Shown here piece by piece: positions 1 to 7,498 of a stretch of DNA of 31,132 bases. Every line of letters starts with the position of its first letter. Within the stretch, counting starts at the first letter, position 1. Under the pieces are notes generated by a model. The model was not told where the DNA came from, did not search any database, and saw only the letters and a list, made by a program, of their open reading frames with translations. Source of the DNA: Spirochaetia bacterium (GTDB taxonomy: Bacteria > Spirochaetota > Spirochaetia > Treponematales > Breznakiellaceae); assembly GCA_025997595.1 (NCBI GenBank), contig BNUU01000021.1:1-31132 (forward strand), read 5' to 3'. The translations under genes and the position numbers were made by a program.

Positions 1-1
1 C

Positions 2-151
2 GTTGACTTTGGCTTAACCAAGCTGCTGCTATCCGCCGTACCGTTTTTTGCAGTGCATTGGTCGGCGGCTAAATTTTGGTCTTCGATACTGGGATTTGCG
101 GGGAATTTCTTATTAAGAAAATGGCTGGTTTTTCCGGAAAGGAAAAAATGA
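2..151 (+). CDS. GtrA-like membrane protein, C-terminal fragment
   Basis: An open frame enters from the left edge and stops with TGA at 149-151, giving about 49 residues. The visible part has a hydrophobic stretch (LLLSAVPFFAVHW) and then a segment ending GNFLLRKWLVF and a short basic tail. This NF-L--(K/R)-W-VF ending is characteristic of GtrA-family proteins, small four-helix membrane proteins thought to flip undecaprenyl-phosphate-linked sugars for surface glycan decoration. The next gene starts 13 bases later and is a GT-C glycosyltransferase, so the two probably form a surface-glycosylation operon. The N-terminal part lies outside the window, so the family call rests on the C-terminus and the neighbour only. 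Confidence 0.6.
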   Translation, partial: VDFGLTKLLLSAVPFFAVHWSAAKFWSSILGFAGNFLLRKWLVFPERKK

Positions 152-164
152 AGAAGAGGATATA

Positions 165-2369
165 ATGAATCAAAATATCCCTATTGATGGGTTGAAAATA
201 AAAAACTGGATTCGATGGTCTTTGATTCTCGGAATAGTGGGATGTCTTTTGCTACAGATTCCGCAGATTCGTGAGTTAATCATCGTGTTTGGTGAATCTG
301 CTGTTATGCATAGACCGCTAACACATTCTGTGTGGCACGAAAGAATAATAGCGTGTGGACTTATAGGTGCTGTTTTCTGCTTATTCACGCTACTGTTGTT
401 GCCTTTAAAGTATAGAGGGCATATTTTTTTTGGTGTATTAGCGATTATCGTTGTGGCGGGCGTTATAGTTTCAATCTTTCTTAATATTCCATTAAGTGCC
501 GTAATCACGCTTTTATTTAGTGTATTCAGTTTTGCATTGATGTTTAGCTATATGTGTTTATTTCATAAAGATTTACGTGATGCCTTTATTTCATCTACTT
601 TATATGACGCAGTGTTTCTTTGGGTATTAACTGAATTCTTGGGATTTTTCAAATTGTTAGGATTTACCGGAATATTATGCGGATGGATTTGGCATGATAT
701 TTGTTTATTATCACTTCTAATTCTGAAATGTAAAAAAGAAAACTTCAAAATTAAAAAACTTGTTTTGCGTGTTCCGCAATTACGCTGGGAATACTGTGCG
801 CTAGGTGTTATTTTGGCAGTCAGTTTTTTTATCGCTCTTTGGTATCCACCGAATAATTGGGATTCGATGGCCTATCATTTGCCCCGAATAGAGCACTGGC
901 TTCAAAACAAAAGTTTGGATCACTTCTATACATCGAATGTCAAGCAGACCATGTCAGCTCCCTTTGCGGAGATGGTTATTTTGCAGGGAAGGGCATTGTC
1001 CGGCGATGACTGGCTTATGAACCTTGTTCAGTGGTTCGCATTTTTTGGGACTATTATGGGTATTTCAAAAATTACGAGCCACTTAGGGCTGAATAAAACT
1101 ATGCAGATTACAGCAGCAGTTTTTTTTGTAACACTGCCTATGGCAATTTTACAAGCTTCAAGCACACAAACTGATCTGGTTGAAGCTTTCTGGATAGTTT
1201 GTCTTGCAGAGCGTTTCCTGACATGGAAAAAAGAAAAATCGCTGCGTCATAGCATTGATTTTGGCATTGCGCTTGGTTTGGCTATTCTTACGAAAGGAAC
1301 TGCCTACCCGATAGCGTTTCCCTTTGTTCTTTGTTTTGCCGTATTAAGCATAAAGCACTTCCGTAAACATTTACCGGGTGCATTTTTAGCGGCACTTGTA
1401 TGTTTGGCGATTAATGCTCCGCATTATACCAGAAATTATATCGCGTTTGAAAACCCACTTGGAGCACATTCCGGTACAGTATCGAATTTTTCGATTAAAT
1501 CTTTCTTCATAACACTTGCATTCGATATTTATGCAAATCTGCCTTTGCCGTTACCCGATAACATAGGAAATAAAGTCAACGCGGTATTGAAAAATATTGA
1601 TTCCGCTATATTTCCATTTGACAGTCCCGAAGTAGTTTCAATTCGGTGGTATTTTTCACATTTAGGGGGACTTGAGCCCGCTCATGAAGATATTGCCCGG
1701 AACTGTTTACAGATGTTGTTAATTATTATAATCTTTGTCATGCTATTATCTCGGAGTAAATCAAAAATAAAATATGCTTGGATTGTCTTGGGTTCTTGGT
1801 GTATGTTTGCTTTTTGTATTCCATGGCAGCCATGGATAACACGATTACAACTCCCCCTGTTTGCACTTTCTGCTCCTGTCTTTGCTCAAGTACTGGAAAA
1901 CAAAAAATATTTAAAAAAAAGAAAGGTTATACTTATGTCTCTCTGTTGTTGTTCTCTGTTTCCGTTGTTCTTTAATGCTTCCCGTCCTTTAATATCATAT
2001 CCCGGATTTACCGGTGGAAAAACAATAATAAATGCAAGCCGGGATGAGCTGATTTTTAATAATCCTAGTTTGTATGTTAATGCCTGTACCATTATAGCAG
2101 GAATGAATCACTCGCGGCTTGGTCTTATTATTGGCGAGAATTCCTTGGAATATCCGCTATGGCGGTATCTTCGACATAATATGGATGTTCTGCCGAATAT
2201 TATTCATGTAAAACCAGACTCAATAGACCAGAATATTGATGTCCTGTTTATTCTGGACAGAAAGGATATACCGTTCATGCAGGATAGTATGGATGATTCT
2301 GAAGATAATAGGCCGTTGGTTTTACAGCGTATAGATGGCACTAATAACTGGAAGAATGTTCTTCCTTAA
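165..2369 (+). CDS. GT-C membrane glycosyltransferase (ArnT/PMT-like)
   Basis: This 734-residue protein has roughly a dozen hydrophobic segments. It has the hallmark of lipid-phosphate-sugar-dependent GT-C enzymes: an acidic residue in the first large periplasmic loop, seen here as NNWDSMAYHLPRIEHW at about residues 225-240. Family members move a sugar from a polyprenyl-phosphate donor to a lipid, glycan or protein on the outer face of the inner membrane. The start at 165 has a purine-rich GAAGAGGA about 5 bases upstream. It follows a GtrA-like gene, which would supply the flipped donor. By eye the gene is clearly more AT-rich than the fab genes beside it, which fits acquisition by transfer. 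The acceptor and sugar cannot be read from sequence. Confidence 0.75.
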   Translation: MNQNIPIDGLKIKNWIRWSLILGIVGCLLLQIPQIRELIIVFGESAVMHRPLTHSVWHERIIACGLIGAVFCLFTLLLLPLKYRGHIFFGVLAIIVVAGVIVSIFLNIPLSAVITLLFSVFSFALMFSYMCLFHKDLRDAFISSTLYDAVFLWVLTEFLGFFKLLGFTGILCGWIWHDICLLSLLILKCKKENFKIKKLVLRVPQLRWEYCALGVILAVSFFIALWYPPNNWDSMAYHLPRIEHWLQNKSLDHFYTSNVKQTMSAPFAEMVILQGRALSGDDWLMNLVQWFAFFGTIMGISKITSHLGLNKTMQITAAVFFVTLPMAILQASSTQTDLVEAFWIVCLAERFLTWKKEKSLRHSIDFGIALGLAILTKGTAYPIAFPFVLCFAVLSIKHFRKHLPGAFLAALVCLAINAPHYTRNYIAFENPLGAHSGTVSNFSIKSFFITLAFDIYANLPLPLPDNIGNKVNAVLKNIDSAIFPFDSPEVVSIRWYFSHLGGLEPAHEDIARNCLQMLLIIIIFVMLLSRSKSKIKYAWIVLGSWCMFAFCIPWQPWITRLQLPLFALSAPVFAQVLENKKYLKKRKVILMSLCCCSLFPLFFNASRPLISYPGFTGGKTIINASRDELIFNNPSLYVNACTIIAGMNHSRLGLIIGENSLEYPLWRYLRHNMDVLPNIIHVKPDSIDQNIDVLFILDRKDIPFMQDSMDDSEDNRPLVLQRIDGTNNWKNVLP

Positions 2370-2381
2370 TGCCTTTTAATA

Positions 2382-2401
2382 GGTGCGGCGTCTGCCGCAC
2401 C
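2382..2401. terminator. Hairpin between converging genes
   Basis: A perfect 8-bp stem (GGTGCGGC / GCCGCACC) with a GTCT loop lies in the 35-base gap between the converging glycosyltransferase and fabZ genes. It is well placed to end transcription from either side. Neither flank has a strong T-run, so it could instead be an mRNA-stabilising hairpin or a factor-dependent terminator. Confidence 0.45.
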
Positions 2402-2404
2402 ATA

Positions 2405-2833
2405 TTATCCATTACTCACTAAACAGAGCCATTCCGCCTCTGCGGCCAATTCATCCCCAACGTAGGCTTTTCCTGACTGCTTGATCATTTTGGCCGATAC
2501 CCGGAGGTTGGTAATCTCCGACCGCACTTCCTCGCCGGGGCGCACCTGGCGGCGGAACTTTACCTTATCCACCGAGGCAAGAAAAAACAACGCCTTTTCC
2601 CCCAGCTCACCCAGCGCGCCGGATTTTTTCAGCCCCGCCCCACCTGACTGCGCCATGGTTTCAATCAATATAACGCCGGGCACCACCGGATACTCGGGGA
2701 AGTGCCCCGCAAAGAAAAATTCTTTTTCGGTAAACACGTGTTTGGCAACAATCGTGTCCTTATCGGCGCTGACAATTTCATCAACAAACAAAAACGGCGC
2801 CCGGTGGGGCAGCAGTTTTTCTATTTCACCCAT
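2405..2833 (-). CDS. fabZ: 3-hydroxyacyl-ACP dehydratase FabZ
   Basis: FabZ removes water from 3-hydroxyacyl-ACP to give trans-2-enoyl-ACP in fatty-acid elongation in the cytoplasm. The protein shows the hot-dog fold signature: LLPHRAPFLFVDEI near the N-terminus, then FFAGHFPEYPVVPGVILIETMAQ containing the catalytic His, and a Glu in the central helix. About 142 residues is the usual length. The start at 2833 is preferred because AAGGAAGG sits 7 bases upstream. An in-frame ATG 13 codons earlier (2872) would overlap the end of fabF by 8 bases and lacks this ribosome site. It is the last gene of the fab operon. Missing from the window is an enoyl-ACP reductase to complete the cycle. Confidence 0.93.
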   Translation of the reverse strand: MGEIEKLLPHRAPFLFVDEIVSADKDTIVAKHVFTEKEFFFAGHFPEYPVVPGVILIETMAQSGGAGLKKSGALGELGEKALFFLASVDKVKFRRQVRPGEEVRSEITNLRVSAKMIKQSGKAYVGDELAAEAEWLCLVSNG

Positions 2834-2864
2834 TTCAATTCCTTCCTTTGTGGTTGATACTTCT

Positions 2865-4148
2865 TTATTCATACTTCTTGAATACCACGACCCCGTTATG
2901 CCCGCCGAATCCCAGGTTCCCCGAAGCGGCGGCCCTGACCTCGCCGTACTGGACCTTGTTGGGCACGTAGTCCAGGTCGCATTCGGGATCGCTTTTATCC
3001 AGGTTGATGGTGGGGGGAAAAAAGCCTTCCCGGATTGCCAGAATACTGGCGATAGCTTCGATGCCGCCGCCCCCGGCGACGCAGTGGCCGGTCATGCCCT
3101 TGGTGCTGGAGATTTTGAGTTTCCGGGCATGGTCCCCAAAGGCGTACTTGATCATTTTGGTTTCGGTAACATCGTTGATTTCCGTGGAAGTGCCGTGGGC
3201 GTTGTAGTACTGTACCTCCTCGGGCTTGAGCCCCGCATCTTCCAGGGCAAGGCGGATGGCCCTGCCGCCGCCCTCGCCTGAAGGGTCCGGGGAGGTGATG
3301 TGATAGGCGTCGGCGGTACAACCGTAACCGGCAAATTCGGCGAGGATCTTGGCGCCCCGCTCCCTGGCGTGTTCTTCGCTTTCCAGAACCATAACCCCGG
3401 CGGCTTCTCCTAACACAAAGCCGTCACGGTCAACGTCGAAGGGGCGGGAAGCCTTTTCCGGGGTGTCGCAGCGTTTGGTGGAAAGGGCCTTGAGCATCTG
3501 GAAACCGCCGATAGCAAAGGGCGTAATGCAGGCCTCGGTTCCGCCGGAGATGACCACATCGCAGCGGCCTGAGCGGATAAGGTCCAGCGCCTGCCCCAGG
3601 GCGTCCGCCCCGGAAGCACAGGCGGTCACCTGGGTTAAGGCCGGCCCCCTGGTCCCGAACACCATGGAGACATTCCCCGCCGCTTCGTTGTTGATCATGG
3701 TAGGCACCGTAAGGGGCAGCATCCGCCTGGGACCGCTGTCGTGGAGCTTGCGGAAGGATTCGCTGACGATCTCGAAGCCGCCGATCCCATTGCCCAGGAC
3801 CACCCCCGCCCGTTCGGCATTCCCCTTGATCCGCCGCTTCTGCCCCGCCCCTTCACCCTCGGCCGCTATGGTCTCAAGCAAATCCGCCTGTTCCAGCGCC
3901 TGGGCCGCCGCCGCCACCGCAAACTGGGTAAACCGGGCCATCTTGCGGGCATCCTTCTTTTCGATCCAGCGGGCAGGGTCAAAATCCCTGACCTCCCCCG
4001 CGATAGTCACATCAAACCCGGTGGTATCAAACTGGGTAATCTTCCCAATCCCGCTTTTCCCCGCCTTGAGCGCATCCCGAAATTCCTCCACCGAATTTCC
4101 AATAGGCGAAATCACCCCCAACCCGGTTACCACAACTTTTGTCTTCAT
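2865..4148 (-). CDS. fabF: 3-oxoacyl-ACP synthase II FabF
   Basis: FabF condenses acyl-ACP with malonyl-ACP to elongate fatty acids. The thiolase-fold protein begins MKTKVVVTGLGVISPIG and has the Cys-His-His triad: the nucleophile in TACASGADALG, the first His in YNAHGTSTEIND and the second in MTGHCVAGGGG. At 427 residues it is a little longer than the usual 410-415. The extra length is in an Ala/Glu/Arg-rich stretch near residues 95-120. The start at 4148 has GGAGG 6 bases upstream; an ATG five codons earlier has no such site. It is followed closely by fabZ. It is separated from fabG by a 103-base stem-loop region, where many bacteria carry acpP. Confidence 0.95.
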   Translation of the reverse strand: MKTKVVVTGLGVISPIGNSVEEFRDALKAGKSGIGKITQFDTTGFDVTIAGEVRDFDPARWIEKKDARKMARFTQFAVAAAAQALEQADLLETIAAEGEGAGQKRRIKGNAERAGVVLGNGIGGFEIVSESFRKLHDSGPRRMLPLTVPTMINNEAAGNVSMVFGTRGPALTQVTACASGADALGQALDLIRSGRCDVVISGGTEACITPFAIGGFQMLKALSTKRCDTPEKASRPFDVDRDGFVLGEAAGVMVLESEEHARERGAKILAEFAGYGCTADAYHITSPDPSGEGGGRAIRLALEDAGLKPEEVQYYNAHGTSTEINDVTETKMIKYAFGDHARKLKISSTKGMTGHCVAGGGGIEAIASILAIREGFFPPTINLDKSDPECDLDYVPNKVQYGEVRAAASGNLGFGGHNGVVVFKKYE

Positions 4149-4170
4149 AAAAATCCTCCACAATCAATAA

Positions 4171-4251
4171 GGGGCGCATCCCGCCTGCGGCGGGTCGGGC
4201 TATCCGCTCCAATTTTGCTACGCAAAATTCCGCTTCTATCCCTTGCGCTTG
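4171..4251. repeat. Palindromic intergenic element between fabG and fabF
   Basis: This gap contains two perfect short hairpins in tandem. One is CCCGCC-TGC-GGCGGG at 4180-4194 and the other is AATTTTGC-TAC-GCAAAATT at 4211-4229, the latter flanked by TATCCGCT and CCGCTTCTATCCC. The layout resembles the small interspersed palindromic repeats scattered in many bacterial genomes. It interrupts an otherwise tightly packed operon. No T-run follows either stem, so a terminator is unlikely. Copy number elsewhere cannot be judged from this window. Confidence 0.5.
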
Positions 4252-4986
4252 TCAGATGAACATCCCGCCGTCCACGGCGATTACCTGTCCGGTAATATAC
4301 GCCGACCCGTCTGACGCAAGGAACAGCGCCGTTTCGGCAATGTCCTCCGGCTTTCCCGCCCGTTTGAGGGGAATCAGTCCCAGCATTGCGTCCCTGGCTG
4401 CTTCGGTCATGGTGTTTGTCATGTCCGAGGCAATGAAGCCCGGGGCGATTGCGTTGACCCGCAGCCCCCGGCTTGCCACTTCCCGTGCCAGGCTCTTGGT
4501 CAGGCCGATGAGCCCCGCCTTGCTTGCCACATAGTTGGCCTGCCCGCCGTTCCCGTGGATACCCACCACGCTGGACATATTGATGATCGAGCCCTGCCGT
4601 TTGCGGATCATCTCACGGGCCACCGTGCGGGCAATGAGAAAGCCGGCGGTCAGATTCACGTCCAGTACCTTCTGAAAATCCTCAAGGCTCATCCTGAAGG
4701 AAAGGCCGTCACGGGTAAGCCCCGCGTTGTTCACCAGTATGTCAAAACCACCGGCTTCCTTGAGGGCTCCCTCGACAACCGCTTCCACACCGTCCAGCTT
4801 GCCCAGATCTGCGCTGATCCAGTGCAGCTTCCCGCCGGACTTGGCGATCCGATCCTGCAAATCCGCAGGCTCCCTGGTCCCCAGCCCCCAGACTTCCGCC
4901 CCCTCGGCGAGGAAGCGGTCCGTAATGGCCCTCCCAATCCCACGGGACGCGCCGGTGACCAGGGCCTTCTTGTTGTTCAATATCAT
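4252..4986 (-). CDS. fabG: 3-oxoacyl-ACP reductase FabG
   Basis: FabG is the NADPH-dependent reductase of 3-oxoacyl-ACP in fatty-acid elongation. This 244-residue short-chain dehydrogenase has the cofactor motif TGASRGIG at residues 11-18 and the NNAG motif after strand 4. The catalytic Ser lies in NMSSVVG, and the Tyr-x3-Lys pair is in ANYVASKAG. The C-terminus ITGQVIAVDGGMFI is typical of FabG. The start overlaps the fabD stop as ATGA (4983-4986), and AAGG lies 6-7 bases upstream of the ATG, which supports translational coupling. Length and motifs match the family with nothing missing. Confidence 0.95.
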   Translation of the reverse strand: MILNNKKALVTGASRGIGRAITDRFLAEGAEVWGLGTREPADLQDRIAKSGGKLHWISADLGKLDGVEAVVEGALKEAGGFDILVNNAGLTRDGLSFRMSLEDFQKVLDVNLTAGFLIARTVAREMIRKRQGSIINMSSVVGIHGNGGQANYVASKAGLIGLTKSLAREVASRGLRVNAIAPGFIASDMTNTMTEAARDAMLGLIPLKRAGKPEDIAETALFLASDGSAYITGQVIAVDGGMFI

Positions 4987-5960
4987 TGTCTACCTTCCAA
5001 ATTTCTAATATCTTCCACCGTTCCTGCCAAATAACAGGGCAGCATACTTCCGGAATCTTTCCAAAGCCCCTGCAGCACCTTTCCCGGCCCGGTTTCCAGA
5101 ACCGCGTCGAAGCCTTTTAGGTCGTTTAGGGCCTGTTCTTCCGCCGTCCAGCGCACCGGATTGGTGATCTGTTCCAGGGCAAGCTTTTTCGCCTCCTCCC
5201 CGGAACTCACCCTTTTTCCGGTTACGTTGGAGAAGAGGGGAAGGGCGGGATCATGAAAGGCCGTTGCTTCCAGAACGGGGCGGAATTTTTCCGCCGCGCC
5301 ATCCATTAAGGGTGAATGAAAGGGCCCCGCGACCTTGAGCCGGATAACCCGGCGGGCCCCCGCTTCCCTGAATCGTTTTTCCGCTTCCCCCAGGGCCGCG
5401 GCGGTTCCGGAAACGACCACCTGACGGGGTGAATTGATATTGGCGGCGTACAGCCCCGCCAGGCCCGCGGCAGCCCATTCTGCTATGAGGGCCTCAACCT
5501 GTTCCGACGGCAGCCCAACCACGGCCGCCATGCCCGGCGCAGTATCCGCCGAAGCGCCGGTGCGGAGCCGGTCCGCCGCTTCCTGCATGAACTCCCCCCG
5601 GGCTTTCACCAGCCGAAAACAGTCCCCTGTGGAGACCACCCCTGCAAGGGCCAGAGCCGCATATTCCCCCAGGCTGAACCCGGCGCAGGCTGTCGGTTTT
5701 ATGCCCTGTTCCCCCAGGTATGCCGCCGCAGCAAGGTTTGCCAGGGTGATGGCGGGCTGGGAAACATCGGTCCGCATGAGGGTCTCCGCGTCCGTATCCC
5801 GGAGCAGGGCCTGCAGGTCCTGCCCGAGGGTCGTGGAAGCCAAATCAAAAAGGGCCTTGACGGCGGCGCTGCGGGTTTCAAGAAAATCCAGGGCCATACC
5901 CTGATACTGGGCGCCCTGTCCGGGAAAGAGAAATGCGAATTTTTTGTTCTTCATCACCAT
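4983..5960 (-). CDS. fabD: Malonyl-CoA:ACP transacylase FabD
   Basis: FabD loads malonyl groups from CoA onto acyl carrier protein. Its 325 residues show the FPGQGAQYQGM start and an oxyanion-hole Gln. The nucleophile is in GFSLGEYAALALAG, the conserved Arg region is KARGEFMQEAA, and the catalytic His is in AGPFHSPLMDGA. The nucleophile motif is usually GHSLG; here the His before the Ser is Phe. Start: ATG at 5960, overlapping the fabH stop by 7 bases, with GGAGG 12 bases upstream; an in-frame ATG two codons later is an alternative start. The ATGA overlap with fabG shows tight coupling. Confidence 0.93.
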   Translation of the reverse strand: MVMKNKKFAFLFPGQGAQYQGMALDFLETRSAAVKALFDLASTTLGQDLQALLRDTDAETLMRTDVSQPAITLANLAAAAYLGEQGIKPTACAGFSLGEYAALALAGVVSTGDCFRLVKARGEFMQEAADRLRTGASADTAPGMAAVVGLPSEQVEALIAEWAAAGLAGLYAANINSPRQVVVSGTAAALGEAEKRFREAGARRVIRLKVAGPFHSPLMDGAAEKFRPVLEATAFHDPALPLFSNVTGKRVSSGEEAKKLALEQITNPVRWTAEEQALNDLKGFDAVLETGPGKVLQGLWKDSGSMLPCYLAGTVEDIRNLEGRQ

Positions 5961-7006
5961 ACTATAAGATTTCCTCCGTAGGTGAGACCCCCGCCGAATC
6001 CTACGGTCAGGATGAGGTCCCCCCTGTGCAGTTTGCCGCCCCGGTTCATTTCGTCCAGGGCGATGGGGATCGACGCCGCCGAGGTATTGGCGTATTCCTC
6101 GATATTGAGGAAGAATTTTTCCTCCGGGATGCCCAGCCGCTTAAGCGCGGCCTGCACGATCCGGGCATTGGCCTGGTGGGGCACAATCCAGGCCACATCA
6201 TCGATGGTAATCCCCTCTTCGGCAATCAGATTATTGATGGTTTCGGTGACCGCTTTGACCGCAAAGTTGTACACCGCCCGGCCGTCCATTTCAAGATGAG
6301 GGGGGATATCGACGGTTTCCCCGGCCTTCCAGGGATTGCGGGTGCCCCCGCGCCGGATCGCCAGAAATTCCTCCCCGGAGCCATCCGCCCCCAGGATGGT
6401 CCGCAGCAAGCCCCGCTTTCCGGCAGGATTATCGGTCTTTTCTACCAATACCGCCCCGGCGCCATCCCCAAAGAGGATGCAGGTACCCCGGTCATTCCAG
6501 TCGACAACCTTGGTGAGCACTTCGGAACCGATCACCAGGGCCCGTTTACGGTCCGCCCTGACGGAGAGGAGCCCCGCGGCGGTTTCAAGACCGTAGACAA
6601 AGCCGGTACATCCGGCGATGATATCCATGGCGGCCGCCCTTTTCGCCCCGATTTTGTCCTGAACGACGCAGGCGGAGGCGGGGCAGCCGTAATAATCCGG
6701 GGTAGCGGTGGCCAGAATGATAAAATCCAGGGAAAGGGCCGTTTCGGCGATAGCGGCGTCCCGCTCCCCTGCCCCGTCCCAGCCTGCGGCCAAAGACAAG
6801 GCCTGTTTGGCCGCTTCCAGGGCCAGGTCGCTGCATGCGATGCCCTCGTCGGCAATATGCCGGGCGCCGATGCCCGTGTGGGACCGGATCCACTCGTCGT
6901 TGGTGTCGATTTTGACCGCCCCACCCCATTTTCCCTGCGCCAAATCATCATTGGTGACTCTCCTTGGGGGCGCTGCTTTTCCGGTCGCTATAATCTCAAT
7001 GGCCAT
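5954..7006 (-). CDS. fabH: 3-oxoacyl-ACP synthase III FabH
   Basis: FabH starts fatty-acid synthesis by condensing acetyl-CoA (or a branched acyl-CoA) with malonyl-ACP. The 350-residue protein has the N-terminal signature KIDTNDEWIRSHTGIGARHIAD. The catalytic Cys is in AGCTGFVYGLE, the His in VPHQANARIVQ and the Asn in YANTSAASIP, completing the Cys-His-Asn triad. The C-terminal GFGGGLTYGGNLIVW is typical. An AAAGGA ribosome site lies 5 bases before the ATG at 7006. It is the first gene of the fab operon and has its own promoter and operator candidate just upstream. It is slightly longer than the usual 317-330 because of an extension at about residues 77-90 (AAGWDGAGERDAAIAE). Confidence 0.95.
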   Translation of the reverse strand: MAIEIIATGKAAPPRRVTNDDLAQGKWGGAVKIDTNDEWIRSHTGIGARHIADEGIACSDLALEAAKQALSLAAGWDGAGERDAAIAETALSLDFIILATATPDYYGCPASACVVQDKIGAKRAAAMDIIAGCTGFVYGLETAAGLLSVRADRKRALVIGSEVLTKVVDWNDRGTCILFGDGAGAVLVEKTDNPAGKRGLLRTILGADGSGEEFLAIRRGGTRNPWKAGETVDIPPHLEMDGRAVYNFAVKAVTETINNLIAEEGITIDDVAWIVPHQANARIVQAALKRLGIPEEKFFLNIEEYANTSAASIPIALDEMNRGGKLHRGDLILTVGFGGGLTYGGNLIVW

Positions 7007-7020
7007 AAAAATCCTTTGCG

Positions 7021-7043
7021 TGACAAAATTACGTATTTTGTCA
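7021..7043. promoter_or_regulatory. Palindromic operator candidate at fabH
   Basis: Two perfect 9-bp arms, TGACAAAAT and ATTTTGTCA, flank a 5-base centre. The palindrome starts at the predicted fabH transcription start and ends just before the ribosome site. This is a normal place for a repressor to act on a fatty-acid operon; the regulator itself is not identifiable in the window. An RNA hairpin in the fabH leader is the alternative reading. Confidence 0.5.
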
Positions 7044-7048
7044 TACTC

Positions 7049-7076
7049 ATCATAACATATTTTCTGAAAATGTCAA
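7049..7076 (-). promoter_or_regulatory. Sigma-70 promoter of the fab operon
   Basis: On the minus strand, TTGACA at 7071-7076 and TATGAT at 7049-7054 are separated by 16 bases. The predicted start near 7042 lies about 36 bases upstream of the fabH ATG. The consensus match is strong (6/6 and 5/6). Confidence 0.7.
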
Positions 7077-7084
7077 GCTTCCGT

Positions 7085-7108
7085 GGAAAATGATACGGAA
7101 AATGATAC
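7085..7108. repeat. Tandem 12-bp direct repeat
   Basis: GGAAAATGATAC is present twice head to tail between the divergent fab and gcv promoters. It lies just upstream of both -35 boxes, so it could be a paired activator site, but two copies may also be chance duplication. Confidence 0.4.
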
Positions 7109-7119
7109 ATTAAAAGTCC

Positions 7120-7148
7120 TTGACTCCCTCTCGTTCTTGCATTATGCT
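7120..7148 (+). promoter_or_regulatory. Sigma-70 promoter of the glycine cleavage operon
   Basis: TTGACT at 7120-7125 and TATGCT at 7143-7148 are 17 bases apart. The predicted start near 7155 lies a few bases before the glycine riboswitch, exactly where a promoter for the riboswitch-controlled leader is expected. Confidence 0.7.
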
Positions 7149-7166
7149 TAAAAAATACTTCGTGTG

Positions 7167-7270
7167 AAGGATCCGGGAGAGAACGGAAACCGGGGCGGTT
7201 CAACCGCGTCCAGTTTCTGTCGCCGAAGGGGCAATAGCGAAAAACTCTCAGGCCAAAGTACCGGATTCTG
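7167..7270 (+). ncRNA. Glycine riboswitch, aptamer 1
   Basis: The conserved glycine aptamer blocks appear in order: CGGGAGAG near 7174, GCCGAAGGGGCAA near 7222-7234, and AACTCTCAGGCCAAAGTACC near 7243-7262. GGATCCGG at 7169-7176 pairs with CCGGATTC at 7261-7268 as the closing stem. It precedes gcvT and would sense glycine to switch on the cleavage system. Glycine riboswitches commonly occur as two stacked aptamers, and a second follows immediately. Confidence 0.88.
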
Positions 7271-7272
7271 AC

Positions 7273-7396
7273 GAAACTCCGAAAAGCCAAAGGGAAAATA
7301 AAGCCGATTTTGTCCGGTTTTAAATCGTCCTGGCACCGAAGAGGCAATTTCCCGGCAAAATCGGCCGGGGGAGAATCTTTCAGGTTATAGACGGAG
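7273..7396 (+). ncRNA. Glycine riboswitch, aptamer 2
   Basis: A second aptamer follows with only a short linker. It has CACCGAAGAGGCAA near 7334-7347 and GGGAGAATCTTTCAGG near 7378-7385, closed by CTCCG at 7277-7281 with CGGAG at 7392-7396. The blocks deviate more from consensus than in aptamer 1 (GAAGAGG for GAAGGGG, ATCTTTCAGG for ACTCTCAGG). The linker and closing stem support a tandem glycine riboswitch, but this half may bind more weakly. Confidence 0.7.
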
Positions 7397-7498
7397 CGCA
7401 TTCCGAAACGCAGCGTTACTGCGCTTCGGAGAAAACCTGATCCCCAGGATTGTCCCAGGGGTTAGGATTGCGTTCATTTATCTGAAGGAGGCTCCGGT
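7397..7498 (+). promoter_or_regulatory. Riboswitch expression platform and gcvT ribosome site
   Basis: After the second aptamer, CCGAA-A-CGCAG and CTGCG-C-TTCGG form an 11-bp stem with one mismatch around 7402-7429. A further weak stem follows (CCCCAGG / CCAGGGG near 7442-7461). The AAGGAGG ribosome site is at 7485-7491. No T-run follows the stems, so control by masking or releasing the ribosome site seems likelier than by termination; this is an inference. Confidence 0.4.

Noticed and set aside
2481..4259. Several plus-strand open frames opposite fabF and fabZ (for example 2481-3281, 3349-4170)
   Set aside because: They are antisense shadows of GC-rich, well-conserved fab genes and show no domain features.
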